Assembly (NCBI GenBank): GCA_017517765.1
Contig: JAFWYE010000006.1
Span: 372,001 to 436,000, forward strand
Reading direction: 5' to 3'
Length of the DNA stretch: 64,000 nucleotides
Source of the DNA: Bacilli bacterium
GTDB taxonomy: Bacteria > Bacillota_I > Bacilli_A > RFN20 > DUOF01
Shown here one piece after another: positions 43,383 to 51,356 of the stretch. A program made the position numbers and the translations under genes. Position 1 is the stretch's first letter, and each line of letters opens with the position of its first letter. The notes beneath the pieces were generated by a model. The model searched no databases, had not been told where the DNA came from, and saw only the letters and a program-made list of their open reading frames with translations.

Positions 43383-44574
43383 GATAGAATTACTTGCTCC
43401 TGCTGGAGATTTAAATAGATTAAAAGTTGCATTTGCCTATGGTGCAGATGCAGTATTCTTTGGAGGCAAAAAATATTCACTTAGAAGTAGAGCTAGTAAC
43501 TTTAGTATCGACGATATCAAAGAGGCTTGTAAAATTGCAAAAGAATACAATGGTAAAACTTATGTAACATGTAATATCTTTGCTTTAAATGAAGATTTAT
43601 TAGATTTAAAAGATTTAGAGCAATACCTAAAAGACTTAGAAAGTGCTGGAGTAGATGCGATCATTACTAGCGATTTTGCAATCATCGAGACATGCAAAAG
43701 AGTATGTAAAAAAATGCATATACATATTTCTACTCAGCTATCTTCTTATAATAGCAAAGCCCTTAAATTCTTTGAAAATATGGGTGCTACTAGAGTAGTG
43801 TTAGCTAGAGAGACAACTCTTGAAGAAATGAAACAAATAAAGAAAAATAGCAATGTAGAGATTGAAGCATTTATACATGGAGCAATGTGTATGTCAATGT
43901 CTGGAAAATGTACTCTTTCAAATCACATGACTAATAGAGATGCTAATCGTGGAGGGTGTGCTCAATCTTGCAGATGGTTTTATTCTTTAACTAATGAGCA
44001 TGGAGAAGAAATGTCAGATAAGTTATTTACCCTATCTAGTAAAGATTTAAGAATTATAAAGCAAATAAGAGATTTAATTGATATGGGTGTATCAAGCCTA
44101 AAAATCGAAGGAAGAATGAAAAGTGAATATTATATAGCTACAATCATTTCTACATATAGAAGGATTATAGATGACATATATGCAGGCAAATTAAAAAGTG
44201 AAAAAAAATATATAAAAGAATTAAACAAGGCTGCATCTAGACCAGCTTCAATTGGATTCTATAAAGGATTAGTAACCACCAAAGAGCAAATATATGATAA
44301 GAGCGCTGAAATTCCTTTGCAAAACTTTGTAGCAAGAGTTGTAAGTTATGATAAAGAAACTAAAACAGTAACAATAGAACAACGAAATAATTTTACAATT
44401 AAAAAGCCTATAGAAATATTTGGTCCTAATGGCAAACTAATAAAATTCAAGATCAAAGAATTATATAACAAAAATGGTGAACTTGTAGAAGTTGCAAATC
44501 ATGCTCAAGAAATATTAACATTTAAAATTGATCATGAATTAACAAACATGGATATGATAAGACAAAAGAAGTAG
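43375..44574 (+). CDS. U32-family tRNA hydroxylation protein (YrrO/TrhP2-like)
   Basis: A 399-residue U32 protein. The start 'IELLAPAGDLNRLKVAFAYGADAVFFGGKKYSLRSRASNF' and the signature 'EAFIHGAMCMSMSGKCTLSNHMTNRDANRGGCAQSCRW' are family hallmarks; its four Cys (MCMS, GKC, GGC, SCRW) are thought to hold an iron-sulfur cluster. 'LSSKDLRIIKQIRDLIDMGVSSLKIEGRMKS' completes the barrel and the C-terminal 80 residues form the extra beta domain. It is the last gene of the plus-strand run and ends in a terminator that includes its stop codon. Confidence 0.9.
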   Translation: MNKIELLAPAGDLNRLKVAFAYGADAVFFGGKKYSLRSRASNFSIDDIKEACKIAKEYNGKTYVTCNIFALNEDLLDLKDLEQYLKDLESAGVDAIITSDFAIIETCKRVCKKMHIHISTQLSSYNSKALKFFENMGATRVVLARETTLEEMKQIKKNSNVEIEAFIHGAMCMSMSGKCTLSNHMTNRDANRGGCAQSCRWFYSLTNEHGEEMSDKLFTLSSKDLRIIKQIRDLIDMGVSSLKIEGRMKSEYYIATIISTYRRIIDDIYAGKLKSEKKYIKELNKAASRPASIGFYKGLVTTKEQIYDKSAEIPLQNFVARVVSYDKETKTVTIEQRNNFTIKKPIEIFGPNGKLIKFKIKELYNKNGELVEVANHAQEILTFKIDHELTNMDMIRQKK

Positions 44575-44590
44575 CAATACTTCTTTTTTT
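44564..44590 (+). terminator. Intrinsic terminator of the TVP38-U32 operon
   Basis: Perfect 10-bp stem AAAAGAAGTA / TACTTCTTTT, loop GCAA, then T-run on the plus strand; it overlaps the TAG stop. Confidence 0.8.
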
Positions 44591-44595
44591 AAACA

Positions 44596-44617
44596 AAAAA
44601 AGGGCAAATGCCCTTTA
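44596..44617 (-). terminator. Intrinsic terminator of the infC-rpmI-rplT operon
   Basis: Stem AAAGGGCA / TGCCCTTT with a very short loop and T-run on the minus strand, 20 bases after the rplT stop. Confidence 0.8.
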
Positions 44618-44636
44618 TTTTAAGATTTAGTTTTAA

Positions 44637-44993
44637 TTACTTAGCTGTTGCTTTTTTAGCAGTTTCTACTAAGCTCTTGAATGTAGCTTCATCATGGATA
44701 GCAATTTCAGATAACATTTTTCTGTTGATATCAATGTTAGCAACTTTTAAACCATGGATTAATTTGCTATAGCTAATTCCATTGTTATTAGCAGCAGCAT
44801 TAATTCTTGTAATCCATAATTTTCTGAAATCTCTTTTCTTATTCTTTCTGTCTCTATAAGCATATCTTAATGAGTGCATAACTTGCTCATGAGCTGTCTT
44901 ATAAAGAACATGTTTGCTACCATAGTAACCTTTAGCTAACTTTAATATTTTCTTACGTCTATTCTTTGCAACGTTTCCGCCTTTTACTCTCAT
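44637..44993 (-). CDS. rplT: 50S ribosomal protein L20
   Basis: A 118-residue ribosomal protein needed early in 50S assembly. The basic N-terminal extension '[66 protein letters not shown]' is interrupted by nothing and matches the family; the C-terminal globular domain is '[27 protein letters not shown]'. L20 also represses its own operon by binding the leader RNA upstream of infC. It follows rpmI by 18 bases with an AGGAGG site. Confidence 0.97.
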   Translation of the reverse strand: MRVKGGNVAKNRRKKILKLAKGYYGSKHVLYKTAHEQVMHSLRYAYRDRKNKKRDFRKLWITRINAAANNNGISYSKLIHGLKVANIDINRKMLSEIAIHDEATFKSLVETAKKATAK

Positions 44994-45011
44994 CTTTCCT
45001 TACCTCCTAAA

Positions 45012-45209
45012 TTAACCTTGAATTAATTGTGCAATTCTCTTTTGGTCAGTAGAATTTACATATGCAGCTTTAGCTAGTTGTCTTCTTTGTTTAACACTTC
45101 TACCCCAAGCTTTGTGGTTCTTACCACATTGTTTTCTTTTTAATTGTCCACCTGCAGTCATCTTAAATCTTTTAGTAACAGCCTTTTTTGTTTTCATTTT
45201 GTTTTTCAT
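45012..45209 (-). CDS. rpmI: 50S ribosomal protein L35
   Basis: A 65-residue basic protein with the L35 signature 'MKTKKAVTKRFKMTAGGQLKRKQCGKNHK' spread over its first half. It lies between infC and rplT, the conserved order. GGAGG lies ten bases before the ATG. Confidence 0.97.
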   Translation of the reverse strand: MKNKMKTKKAVTKRFKMTAGGQLKRKQCGKNHKAWGRSVKQRRQLAKAAYVNSTDQKRIAQLIQG

Positions 45210-45230
45210 TTAATTTTTCCTCCTTTAAAA

Positions 45231-45779
45231 CTATTTCTTTTGCGATTTTGGTGTAATGAAGCCCAGAATCAATTTTCCATCTAATGTTGGCGCTTTTTCA
45301 ATTGTAGAAATATCTCCACACATATTGATAAAAGAATTAACCATATCAATTCCCTTATCAGCAAAAGCAAGTTGTCTACCCTTTAATCTTAAAGAGATTT
45401 TAACTTTATCCCCTGCTTCTAGGAATTTTCTAGCAGCTTTAAGCTTTGTATCAAAGTCATGTTGACCAATGTTAACAGATAGTTGAACTTCTTTAACATC
45501 CATAACTTTCATATTCTTTTTAGCCTCTTTAGCTTTCTTTTGTTGTTCGAAACGATACTTACCATAGTTTACAATTTTGCAAACTGCAGGTTTAGCACCA
45601 GGAGCAACACAAAGTAAGTCTAAGCTTCTTCCTTTAGCAATTGCAAGAGCTTCTACTCTAGATTTAATACCTAATGATTCTCCATTCTCATCGATAAGTA
45701 ATACCTCTGGGAAACGGATATACTCATTAACTAAATCTCCATCTTTGTTTGTAGCAAATTTTTCATTGTGTTCAGCCAA
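45231..45779 (-). CDS. infC: Translation initiation factor IF-3, non-ATG start
   Basis: IF-3 keeps the ribosomal subunits apart and checks the start codon. About 182 residues: N-domain 'VNEYIRFPEVLLIDENGESLGIKSRVEALAIAKGRSLDLLCVAPGAKPAVCKIVNYGKYRFEQQKKAKEAKKN' in pieces across 18-90, and C-domain 'VKEVQLSVNIGQHDFDTKLKAARKFL' with 'LRLKGRQLAFADKG'. No ATG fits. Behind GGAGGTG the in-frame candidates are ATT at 45785 (3 bases away) and TTG at 45779 (9 bases away); I chose TTG. Rare start codons are the rule for infC and let IF-3 limit its own synthesis. Confidence 0.93.
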   Translation of the reverse strand: MAEHNEKFATNKDGDLVNEYIRFPEVLLIDENGESLGIKSRVEALAIAKGRSLDLLCVAPGAKPAVCKIVNYGKYRFEQQKKAKEAKKNMKVMDVKEVQLSVNIGQHDFDTKLKAARKFLEAGDKVKISLRLKGRQLAFADKGIDMVNSFINMCGDISTIEKAPTLDGKLILGFITPKSQKK

Positions 45780-45785
45780 ATAAAT

Positions 45786-45935
45786 ACACCTCCATGTAAT
45801 AAAAAAACGGGCTTCGCACCCGTTCAAAATACATCCTAAATATCAAGTTTAGTAATGTGACCTTTTACCCAAATCTATTTAGAAATCAGGTGAGAAGCGG
45901 GTGCCTCTACTTTTCACAACTTTTGTTGCGGTAAT
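45786..45935 (-). promoter_or_regulatory. L20 leader (ribosomal protein autoregulation) upstream of infC
   Basis: The leader RNA carries the recognisable L20-leader parts: 'AGAGGCACCCGCTTCTCACCTGA' region at about 45885-45910, 'GGTCACATTACTAAACTTG' at about 45843-45862, and a terminator with ACGGG / CCCGT stem and T-run (45803-45825). GCACCCG at 45898-45904 is complementary to CGGGTGC in the terminator, giving the antiterminator. This corresponds to the known class (Rfam L20_leader) in which L20 binding favours termination. Confidence 0.88.
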
Positions 45936-45964
45936 ATATTACCACTAGTTTATTCACTTGTCAA
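45936..45964 (-). promoter_or_regulatory. Promoter of the infC-rpmI-rplT operon
   Basis: Perfect TTGACA, 17-base spacer, TAATAT on the minus strand. The -35 box abuts the stop codon of the upstream surface-protein gene. Confidence 0.8.
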
Positions 45965-47170
45965 CTAGATATAACTAAGTTTCTTTTTCTTTTGATGATT
46001 ATTATATAGTATAACACCTAGTATACTAAAGGTAACCAAGATAACTCCAACACTAACTAAAATAGCAATCATGCTTCCACTATTATCGGCAGGAATCTCT
46101 ACTTTAACTTTAACTACAACACTACTAGTATTACCAAGTCTATCAGCAGCACTATATGTAACAAGTTGATAATTATCTTCTTTGTAGTTTATTCTAATAA
46201 CATCTAAATCATTATCCACTATACATTCATCAGTGGTGAAAGTCGAATCTCTACATGTTGCATCTTGTGCCTTATATTTACTACCTACAGGAACAAAAAT
46301 CCATTGTCCTCCTTCAATAGTAATTTTAGGCCCAACTGTATCTAAAATTATTTTTTTAGAAATCAAAGTACTATTTGTATCTGAAAAATTATTATCAGTA
46401 ATAGTTTGATCTCTTTTTACTAGATAAAAATTAACAGTTTTTTCTCCATCACCATAAGACTCAAAATAATAATTAATAGCATCTTCACTAATTGTATATT
46501 TCAAACATTTATGATTTGCTTCTTGATAATATTCACAAACATATACTTCTCCATTATAAGTAACATATTCATCAGTAAATAAACCAATGTTAATTTTATT
46601 ATTTCTAGTTGGTGTATATTGAATGTTATCATAACTATATGTAGGTTTTCCTTCTGCATCTGCATTGATAACTATTCTTTGATTAAGAGTAGATAACTTA
46701 TATACTCCAAAAGCATAATCTTGTTCAGTACCACTCATGATACCTCCACTACCACTTAAACATTGGATTAAGATAAAAATATCTCCATCACTAACTGTTT
46801 GAATAGTATACCTAGTTGTGTGCAACAATTCACCATCAACATTATCTTGAGGGATATTAATTCGCGTTTCTTCTCCCACAACCTTCATGAAAATATCACT
46901 ATAATCTATATCATTATTTTTTGCTCTAGCATACTTTTGACAACTATCCTCTTCTTCAACACTACAAACAGCAAGCTCACTGATAAGAAATGATCTAGCA
47001 TAACCATTGTAATTAGTGATAGTAATGTCAATAATTCTATTATCATATGAATCAGCAAGGTCAATTGTATATTGCATAGGTCCTTCTGCTGCGCTTACCA
47101 CATTAGAAGTAAGCCCAAAGAAAAAGAAACTAAACATAAATATTAATGTAAAAAAATACTTTTTCATCAT
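45965..47170 (-). CDS. Secreted, C-terminally anchored protein with Ig-like domain
   Basis: A 401-residue exported protein. A signal peptide ('KKYFFTLIFMFSFFFFGLTSNVVSAAEG', cleavage after SAA near residue 28), a long beta-rich extracellular region, an Ig-like/DUF5011-type module near 285-370 ('DTVGPKITIEGGQWIFVPVGSKYKAQDATCRD ... YSAADRLGNTSSVVVKVKV' in outline), then one membrane helix ('MIAILVSVGVILVTFSILGVILY') and a Lys-rich cytosolic end. No LPXTG sorting motif is present. Several Cys pairs may form disulfides. It is not in an obvious operon with the genes on either side. The ligand is unknown. Confidence 0.78.
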   Translation of the reverse strand: MMKKYFFTLIFMFSFFFFGLTSNVVSAAEGPMQYTIDLADSYDNRIIDITITNYNGYARSFLISELAVCSVEEEDSCQKYARAKNNDIDYSDIFMKVVGEETRINIPQDNVDGELLHTTRYTIQTVSDGDIFILIQCLSGSGGIMSGTEQDYAFGVYKLSTLNQRIVINADAEGKPTYSYDNIQYTPTRNNKINIGLFTDEYVTYNGEVYVCEYYQEANHKCLKYTISEDAINYYFESYGDGEKTVNFYLVKRDQTITDNNFSDTNSTLISKKIILDTVGPKITIEGGQWIFVPVGSKYKAQDATCRDSTFTTDECIVDNDLDVIRINYKEDNYQLVTYSAADRLGNTSSVVVKVKVEIPADNSGSMIAILVSVGVILVTFSILGVILYNNHQKKKKLSYI

Positions 47171-47224
47171 TTCAACCCCTTACTAAAATATTACTTTATC
47201 TAAACTTATAATTTCAAGCATTCA

Positions 47225-48007
47225 CTAATTATCTTTATAGATTAAGTGACTTATACCCAATAATGTGTTTTCCCTATTGTCTTTTGTAGAGACACAATTA
47301 ACATTTTTTGGTAATTTTAAATACTTTCTAAAATCCTCATAATATTGTCCTAGATATCCTGCAAAAACTATATCATTAACTTTCAATGTACTAGTAACCC
47401 TTTTTATTTCTTCACTTAAATTTTTACACCAAGAATTAACAATTCCTTTTGCAATCTCATTATTACTAAAGAAATATATACCAACAAATTCATCATCTAA
47501 ATCTTTTTTCAAGCACTCTGCTTTAAATGCACTTTTGTTACATTTATCAATATTTTTTCCTTTTCTAATATCAATATCATCATCTAAAACAACAACATTT
47601 TTATCATAGATAAAACTATTACTTACTTTATTATCAACTATCAAATATAGTAATGATTTTGAGTTTAATTTATAAGCCATTGCAAGTCCTGCAAGCATTG
47701 TTTCATCTAAGACATAAACATCTTTTTTAAACAATTTATATAATGACTTAGTAATATTATATCTACTAGCACCTTGTAAGTTATAAACAATATCATCTTT
47801 AAACTCTATATTATTTGAAATACCTACACCAACATATGCAATTTTATAATTGCCAAAATATAACTTGTAATAAGAATATATACTATTTGAAACGTCCATG
47901 TTTTTATTATATTTACAAACTCGTTTTTCTACAATTTCATGATTAGAATCAATTATTGCTATATCAAAATATGAATGATGTAATCCTATCGCTAAACAAA
48001 ATTTCAT
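47225..48007 (-). CDS. ROK/ASKHA-like protein, probably degenerate
   Basis: A 260-residue protein that resembles the sugar-kinase/ROK fold but lacks its key signatures. The N-terminal phosphate loop (DIGGT in ROK kinases) reads 'IGLHHSYFDIAIIDSNHEIVEKR'. 'YVGVGISNNIEFKDDIVYNLQG' and 'VYVLDETMLAGLAMAYKLNSKSLLYLIV' follow the ROK order, the latter keeping one Asp where NDANAAA is expected. The CxCGxxGC zinc motif is absent. It follows pyk by one base, so it is co-expressed with glycolysis genes and could be a binding or regulatory relative rather than an active glucokinase. Confidence 0.6.
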   Translation of the reverse strand: MKFCLAIGLHHSYFDIAIIDSNHEIVEKRVCKYNKNMDVSNSIYSYYKLYFGNYKIAYVGVGISNNIEFKDDIVYNLQGASRYNITKSLYKLFKKDVYVLDETMLAGLAMAYKLNSKSLLYLIVDNKVSNSFIYDKNVVVLDDDIDIRKGKNIDKCNKSAFKAECLKKDLDDEFVGIYFFSNNEIAKGIVNSWCKNLSEEIKRVTSTLKVNDIVFAGYLGQYYEDFRKYLKLPKNVNCVSTKDNRENTLLGISHLIYKDN

Positions 48008-48008
48008 A

Positions 48009-49418
48009 TTATTTAACTTGCATAATCTTCATGGTGTCCGCTTTATTACTTTCTTCATTTACACCAACTAAAATTATGGTTTCTCCTTTTTTTACTCCAT
48101 ATTGTTTTGCAATTCTATTAGCATATTCTTCTTTATTTGTAATTTTTTTACTTATACATACTGGATTAATTCCATAGTACAAACCATTTAAAGTATTCGC
48201 ACTTGCCTTATCATTTACAAATGCCACTATTGGCGCCTTAATCTTGAATTTTGCAAGTTTTCTTACTGCACTAAATTCATGAGAGAACATTACAATTAAT
48301 TTAGCATCTAACATTAATGCACTTTTAGAAACACTTATACCAATTGCATCTCCTTGAGACTTATTACTAGCCTCATAAAACTCATTAGCAAACTTTTCAT
48401 AATCCAATATTTCTTCTGCTTTTCTAGCAATTTGATCTTGAGTTTTAACTGATTCAACTGGATACTTACCAGTAGCACTCTCACCAGACAGCATAACTGC
48501 ATCTGCCCCATCTAGTATAGCGTTAAATACATCACTAACTTCTGCCCTAGTAGGTCTTGAGTTAGTTTGCATTGAATCAAGCATATGTGTAGCAACAATA
48601 ACAGGCTTTCCTGCCAAATTACATTTATGAATTAATTCTTTTTGAATATTAGGAACTTCAGTCAAGTCCACCTCTACTCCCAAATCTCCTCTAGCAACCA
48701 TTACAGCATTGCTAACTTCTAAAATATCATCAATATTTTCCACACCCTCAGGAGATTCTATTTTTGATACTACTTTAATATCATCTCTACCACATTTTGC
48801 TAGTAATTTTCTTATTTCAATTACATCTTCTTTTCTTCTAACAAAACTAGCAGCCACAAAGTTAACCTTTTCTTTGCATAATAGTTCAATATCGTTTTTA
48901 TCTTTTTCGGACATATATTCATTCATTAATTTAATATAAGGCGCATTTAGCCCTTTTCTATTCTTTAAAAAATAATTATTTTGAACTTCGCAAACTAGAG
49001 TAGATGGCTCTTCTTTATTAATTACTTTAAAGCTAAGTAATCCATCATCAAAAGTGAATACATCATTAACTTTTAAATCATCATAAAGCCCTTTATAAGA
49101 AACACTAAATCTTTCTTTATTACCAATAACATCATCTTTAACAATTCTAATAATGTCTCCTTTTGATAATTCAACACCATCATTTTCAAAAGTACCACAT
49201 CTTATTTTAGGCCCTTTAAGATCCATCATGATTCCTAAAAAATACCCATCTTCTCTTAATTGATTAATCACATCAATTTTAGCCTTATGTTCTTCCCATT
49301 TACCATGAGACATATTAATTCTAGCAAGATCAAGTCCAGCATCTAATAAAGCTTTAATAGTGTCATAACTATCACTACTAGGTCCTAGGGTTGCAACTAT
49401 TTTAGTTTTAATATCCAT
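48009..49418 (-). CDS. pyk: Pyruvate kinase
   Basis: Converts phosphoenolpyruvate and ADP to pyruvate and ATP. The 469 residues show 'KIVATLGPSSDSYDTIKALLDAGLDLARINMSHGKWEEH' (N-terminal Arg/Asn of the active site), 'GIMMDLKGPKIRCG', 'VVSKIESPEGVENIDDILEVSNAVMVARGDLGVEV' (catalytic Lys and metal-binding Glu/Asp) and 'PVIVATHMLDSMQTNSRPTRAEVSDVFNAILDGADAVMLSGESATGKYP'. The extra C-terminal PEP-utilizer-like domain of Bacillus enzymes is missing, so this is the short form. It follows pfkA by ten bases. Confidence 0.97.
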   Translation of the reverse strand: MDIKTKIVATLGPSSDSYDTIKALLDAGLDLARINMSHGKWEEHKAKIDVINQLREDGYFLGIMMDLKGPKIRCGTFENDGVELSKGDIIRIVKDDVIGNKERFSVSYKGLYDDLKVNDVFTFDDGLLSFKVINKEEPSTLVCEVQNNYFLKNRKGLNAPYIKLMNEYMSEKDKNDIELLCKEKVNFVAASFVRRKEDVIEIRKLLAKCGRDDIKVVSKIESPEGVENIDDILEVSNAVMVARGDLGVEVDLTEVPNIQKELIHKCNLAGKPVIVATHMLDSMQTNSRPTRAEVSDVFNAILDGADAVMLSGESATGKYPVESVKTQDQIARKAEEILDYEKFANEFYEASNKSQGDAIGISVSKSALMLDAKLIVMFSHEFSAVRKLAKFKIKAPIVAFVNDKASANTLNGLYYGINPVCISKKITNKEEYANRIAKQYGVKKGETIILVGVNEESNKADTMKIMQVK

Positions 49419-49428
49419 AAGCTCACCC

Positions 49429-50385
49429 CTAACCTATAATTTCATTAATTTTATATAAATCTAAATAATCAATATCTCTATGCTCAACTACTTCTTCTAA
49501 AGTTTTTGTATAAACATGATTATCTAAAAAATAAACCATTTTTCCACTTTCCTTATTCATTAATAATTCAAGTGCTTTATAACCAAGTATGCTACCAGTT
49601 ACTCTATCCATAGCACTAGGGATACCACCTCTTTGAAGATGCCCAAGTACTGTGGCTCTACTTTCAAATCCAGTAGCTTTTTCTATATTTTTAGCAAGTT
49701 CTTCAACATCAAGAATTCTTTCACTAACTACTATAAGCACATGTTTTCTTCCTTCATGTTTCATTCTTTTCACATCTTCTACAATCTTATCAAAATCATA
49801 CCCTGTATTAGGATCAATTAAAATATCTGCTCCACAAGCAAGAGAAGCATACAAAGCAAGATCACCACAATGTCTACCCATAACCTCAACTATACTACAT
49901 CTAGTATGACTTGAAGAAGTAACTCTAATTTTATCAATACAATCAACAATTGTATTAAGCGCGGTATCAAAACCAATTGTATATCCAGAACAATTAATAT
50001 CATTATCGATAGTTCCACATATACCTACAACATTAAGACCCATATTATCTAAATCAATAGCACCTCTAAAAGAGCCATCTCCTCCAATAACTACTAAGTC
50101 ATTAATTCCTAGTGCTTTAAGATTTGAAATAGCTTTTTCTCTTACTTCTAATTCAGTAAACTCAGGTAATCTAGCAGTACCAATAATTGTTCCACCTCTA
50201 TTTAAAATTTCAGAAACAAATCTTCTATGTACTTGTAAGATTTTCCCCTCTACTAATCCTTTATAACCATCATAAACCACAAAAGGTTCTACCCCATTAT
50301 TTAATGCTCCTCTAACTACAGCTCTTAAACAGGCATTCATTCCTGGAGCATCTCCACCACTTGTAATAATTGCTAATCTTTTCAT
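49429..50385 (-). CDS. pfkA: ATP-dependent 6-phosphofructokinase
   Basis: Phosphorylates fructose 6-phosphate, the committed step of glycolysis. It is a normal-length 318-residue bacterial PFK with 'ITSGGDAPGMNACLRAVVR' (ATP site), 'VVIGGDGSFRGA', 'VGICGTIDNDINCSGYTIGFDTALN' (catalytic Asp) and 'EVMGRHCGDLALYASLACGAD', and 'LGHLQRGGIPSAMDR' near residue 245. The start is the ATG at 50385 behind AAGGTG; an in-frame TTG at 50400 is rejected. It leads pfkA-pyk-ASKHA. The promoter upstream contains a palindrome in its spacer. Confidence 0.97.
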   Translation of the reverse strand: MKRLAIITSGGDAPGMNACLRAVVRGALNNGVEPFVVYDGYKGLVEGKILQVHRRFVSEILNRGGTIIGTARLPEFTELEVREKAISNLKALGINDLVVIGGDGSFRGAIDLDNMGLNVVGICGTIDNDINCSGYTIGFDTALNTIVDCIDKIRVTSSSHTRCSIVEVMGRHCGDLALYASLACGADILIDPNTGYDFDKIVEDVKRMKHEGRKHVLIVVSERILDVEELAKNIEKATGFESRATVLGHLQRGGIPSAMDRVTGSILGYKALELLMNKESGKMVYFLDNHVYTKTLEEVVEHRDIDYLDLYKINEIIG

Positions 50386-50404
50386 TATATTCACCTTCAA
50401 AACA

Positions 50405-50434
50405 ATAATATCATTTATAATGATATTCTAACAA
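50405..50434 (-). promoter_or_regulatory. Promoter of pfkA-pyk with palindrome in the spacer
   Basis: TTGTTA, 18-base spacer, TATTAT on the minus strand. The spacer and -10 edge contain a perfect inverted repeat AATATCAT-TATAA-ATGATATT (50407-50427), a possible operator. Confidence 0.55.
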
Positions 50435-50448
50435 TAAAAGGGCTAAAT

Positions 50449-50474
50449 AAAAAAGATAAGTATTACTACTTACC
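50449..50474 (-). terminator. Intrinsic terminator after dnaI
   Basis: Stem GGTAAGTA / TACTTATC (8 bp, one G-U), loop GTAA, T-run on the minus strand. The dnaI TAG stop lies in the stem-loop. Confidence 0.75.
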
Positions 50475-51356
50475 TTCGATTACTATTTGCTTAGGGCAAA
50501 CACTTTTAACTCTTTCAACAAACTTATTTGCTTTTATTCTTCCAACATCACTGGCACCCGTTTTAGTAACATTATATAAAGAAATAAGTTCATCTATTGT
50601 ATAACTGCTAGTTATATAAGTTAGTAATTCATTTTTAGCTCTATAATCTAAAATACCCGATAAAATATCATCTCTTACCCATTCACTTATTTTTTCATCA
50701 CCCAAGTTATCTAAAACTAATACATCAGCTTCTTTAACTTTAGACATAAGAATGCTATATTGATCTCTATGATCAAGAGTAGACTTTAACTCTTCAAAAA
50801 AGTTTCTAACCTCAATAAAAGAGCAAGTTTTACCACCCCTTACAAACTCATTACATAAAGCAATAAGTGGATATGATTTACCACTACTACTAGGACCCGT
50901 AATAAATAACCCCACATTATTACCATCAACATCAGTTTGCATTAATTCCTTTTCATATGGAAATCTTCCCTTTTTATTATCAATATCATCAAGAACAATT
51001 CCTAAATAAGCATCAGGAAAATCTCTTAATAAATACTTTTTAGCAACAGTTCTTTCTAACTCTCTTGGAGGACATAAACTAAAGCTTCTTTCAATTCCAA
51101 ATTCACTACGATATAAATCCATAGCAATTCCCTCAAATTGTTTACTACACTTTTTAGGATTCTTACATTTACTACACATCATCTTATCTTCTAGATATGT
51201 TTGAAAATATCCCAAATATGTATCAAACTCTTCATCACTAACATTAAGTTCATGCATTTTTTTCATGATAAAAGGATTATCAATAAGTTCTTCTTTTACT
51301 CTTTTTTTACTCTCTTTTATCTTATCTGTATTAACATTAATCTTCCTTATTTCCAT
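50466..51356 (-). CDS. dnaI: Primosomal protein DnaI (helicase loader)
   Basis: AAA+ ATPase that loads the replicative helicase DnaC. The 296 residues have the DnaI-type N-terminal zinc module 'MMCSKCKNPKKCSKQFEG' (about 59-76), Walker A 'GLFITGPSSSGKSYPLIAL' (slightly unusual SSSGKS in place of GxGKT), Walker B 'VLVLDNLGDEKISEWVRDDIL' and sensor region 'LLTYITSSYTIDEL'. Its start overlaps the end of dnaB by 20 bases. It is the last gene of the replication/repair operon. Confidence 0.94.
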   Translation of the reverse strand: MEIRKINVNTDKIKESKKRVKEELIDNPFIMKKMHELNVSDEEFDTYLGYFQTYLEDKMMCSKCKNPKKCSKQFEGIAMDLYRSEFGIERSFSLCPPRELERTVAKKYLLRDFPDAYLGIVLDDIDNKKGRFPYEKELMQTDVDGNNVGLFITGPSSSGKSYPLIALCNEFVRGGKTCSFIEVRNFFEELKSTLDHRDQYSILMSKVKEADVLVLDNLGDEKISEWVRDDILSGILDYRAKNELLTYITSSYTIDELISLYNVTKTGASDVGRIKANKFVERVKSVCPKQIVIEGK

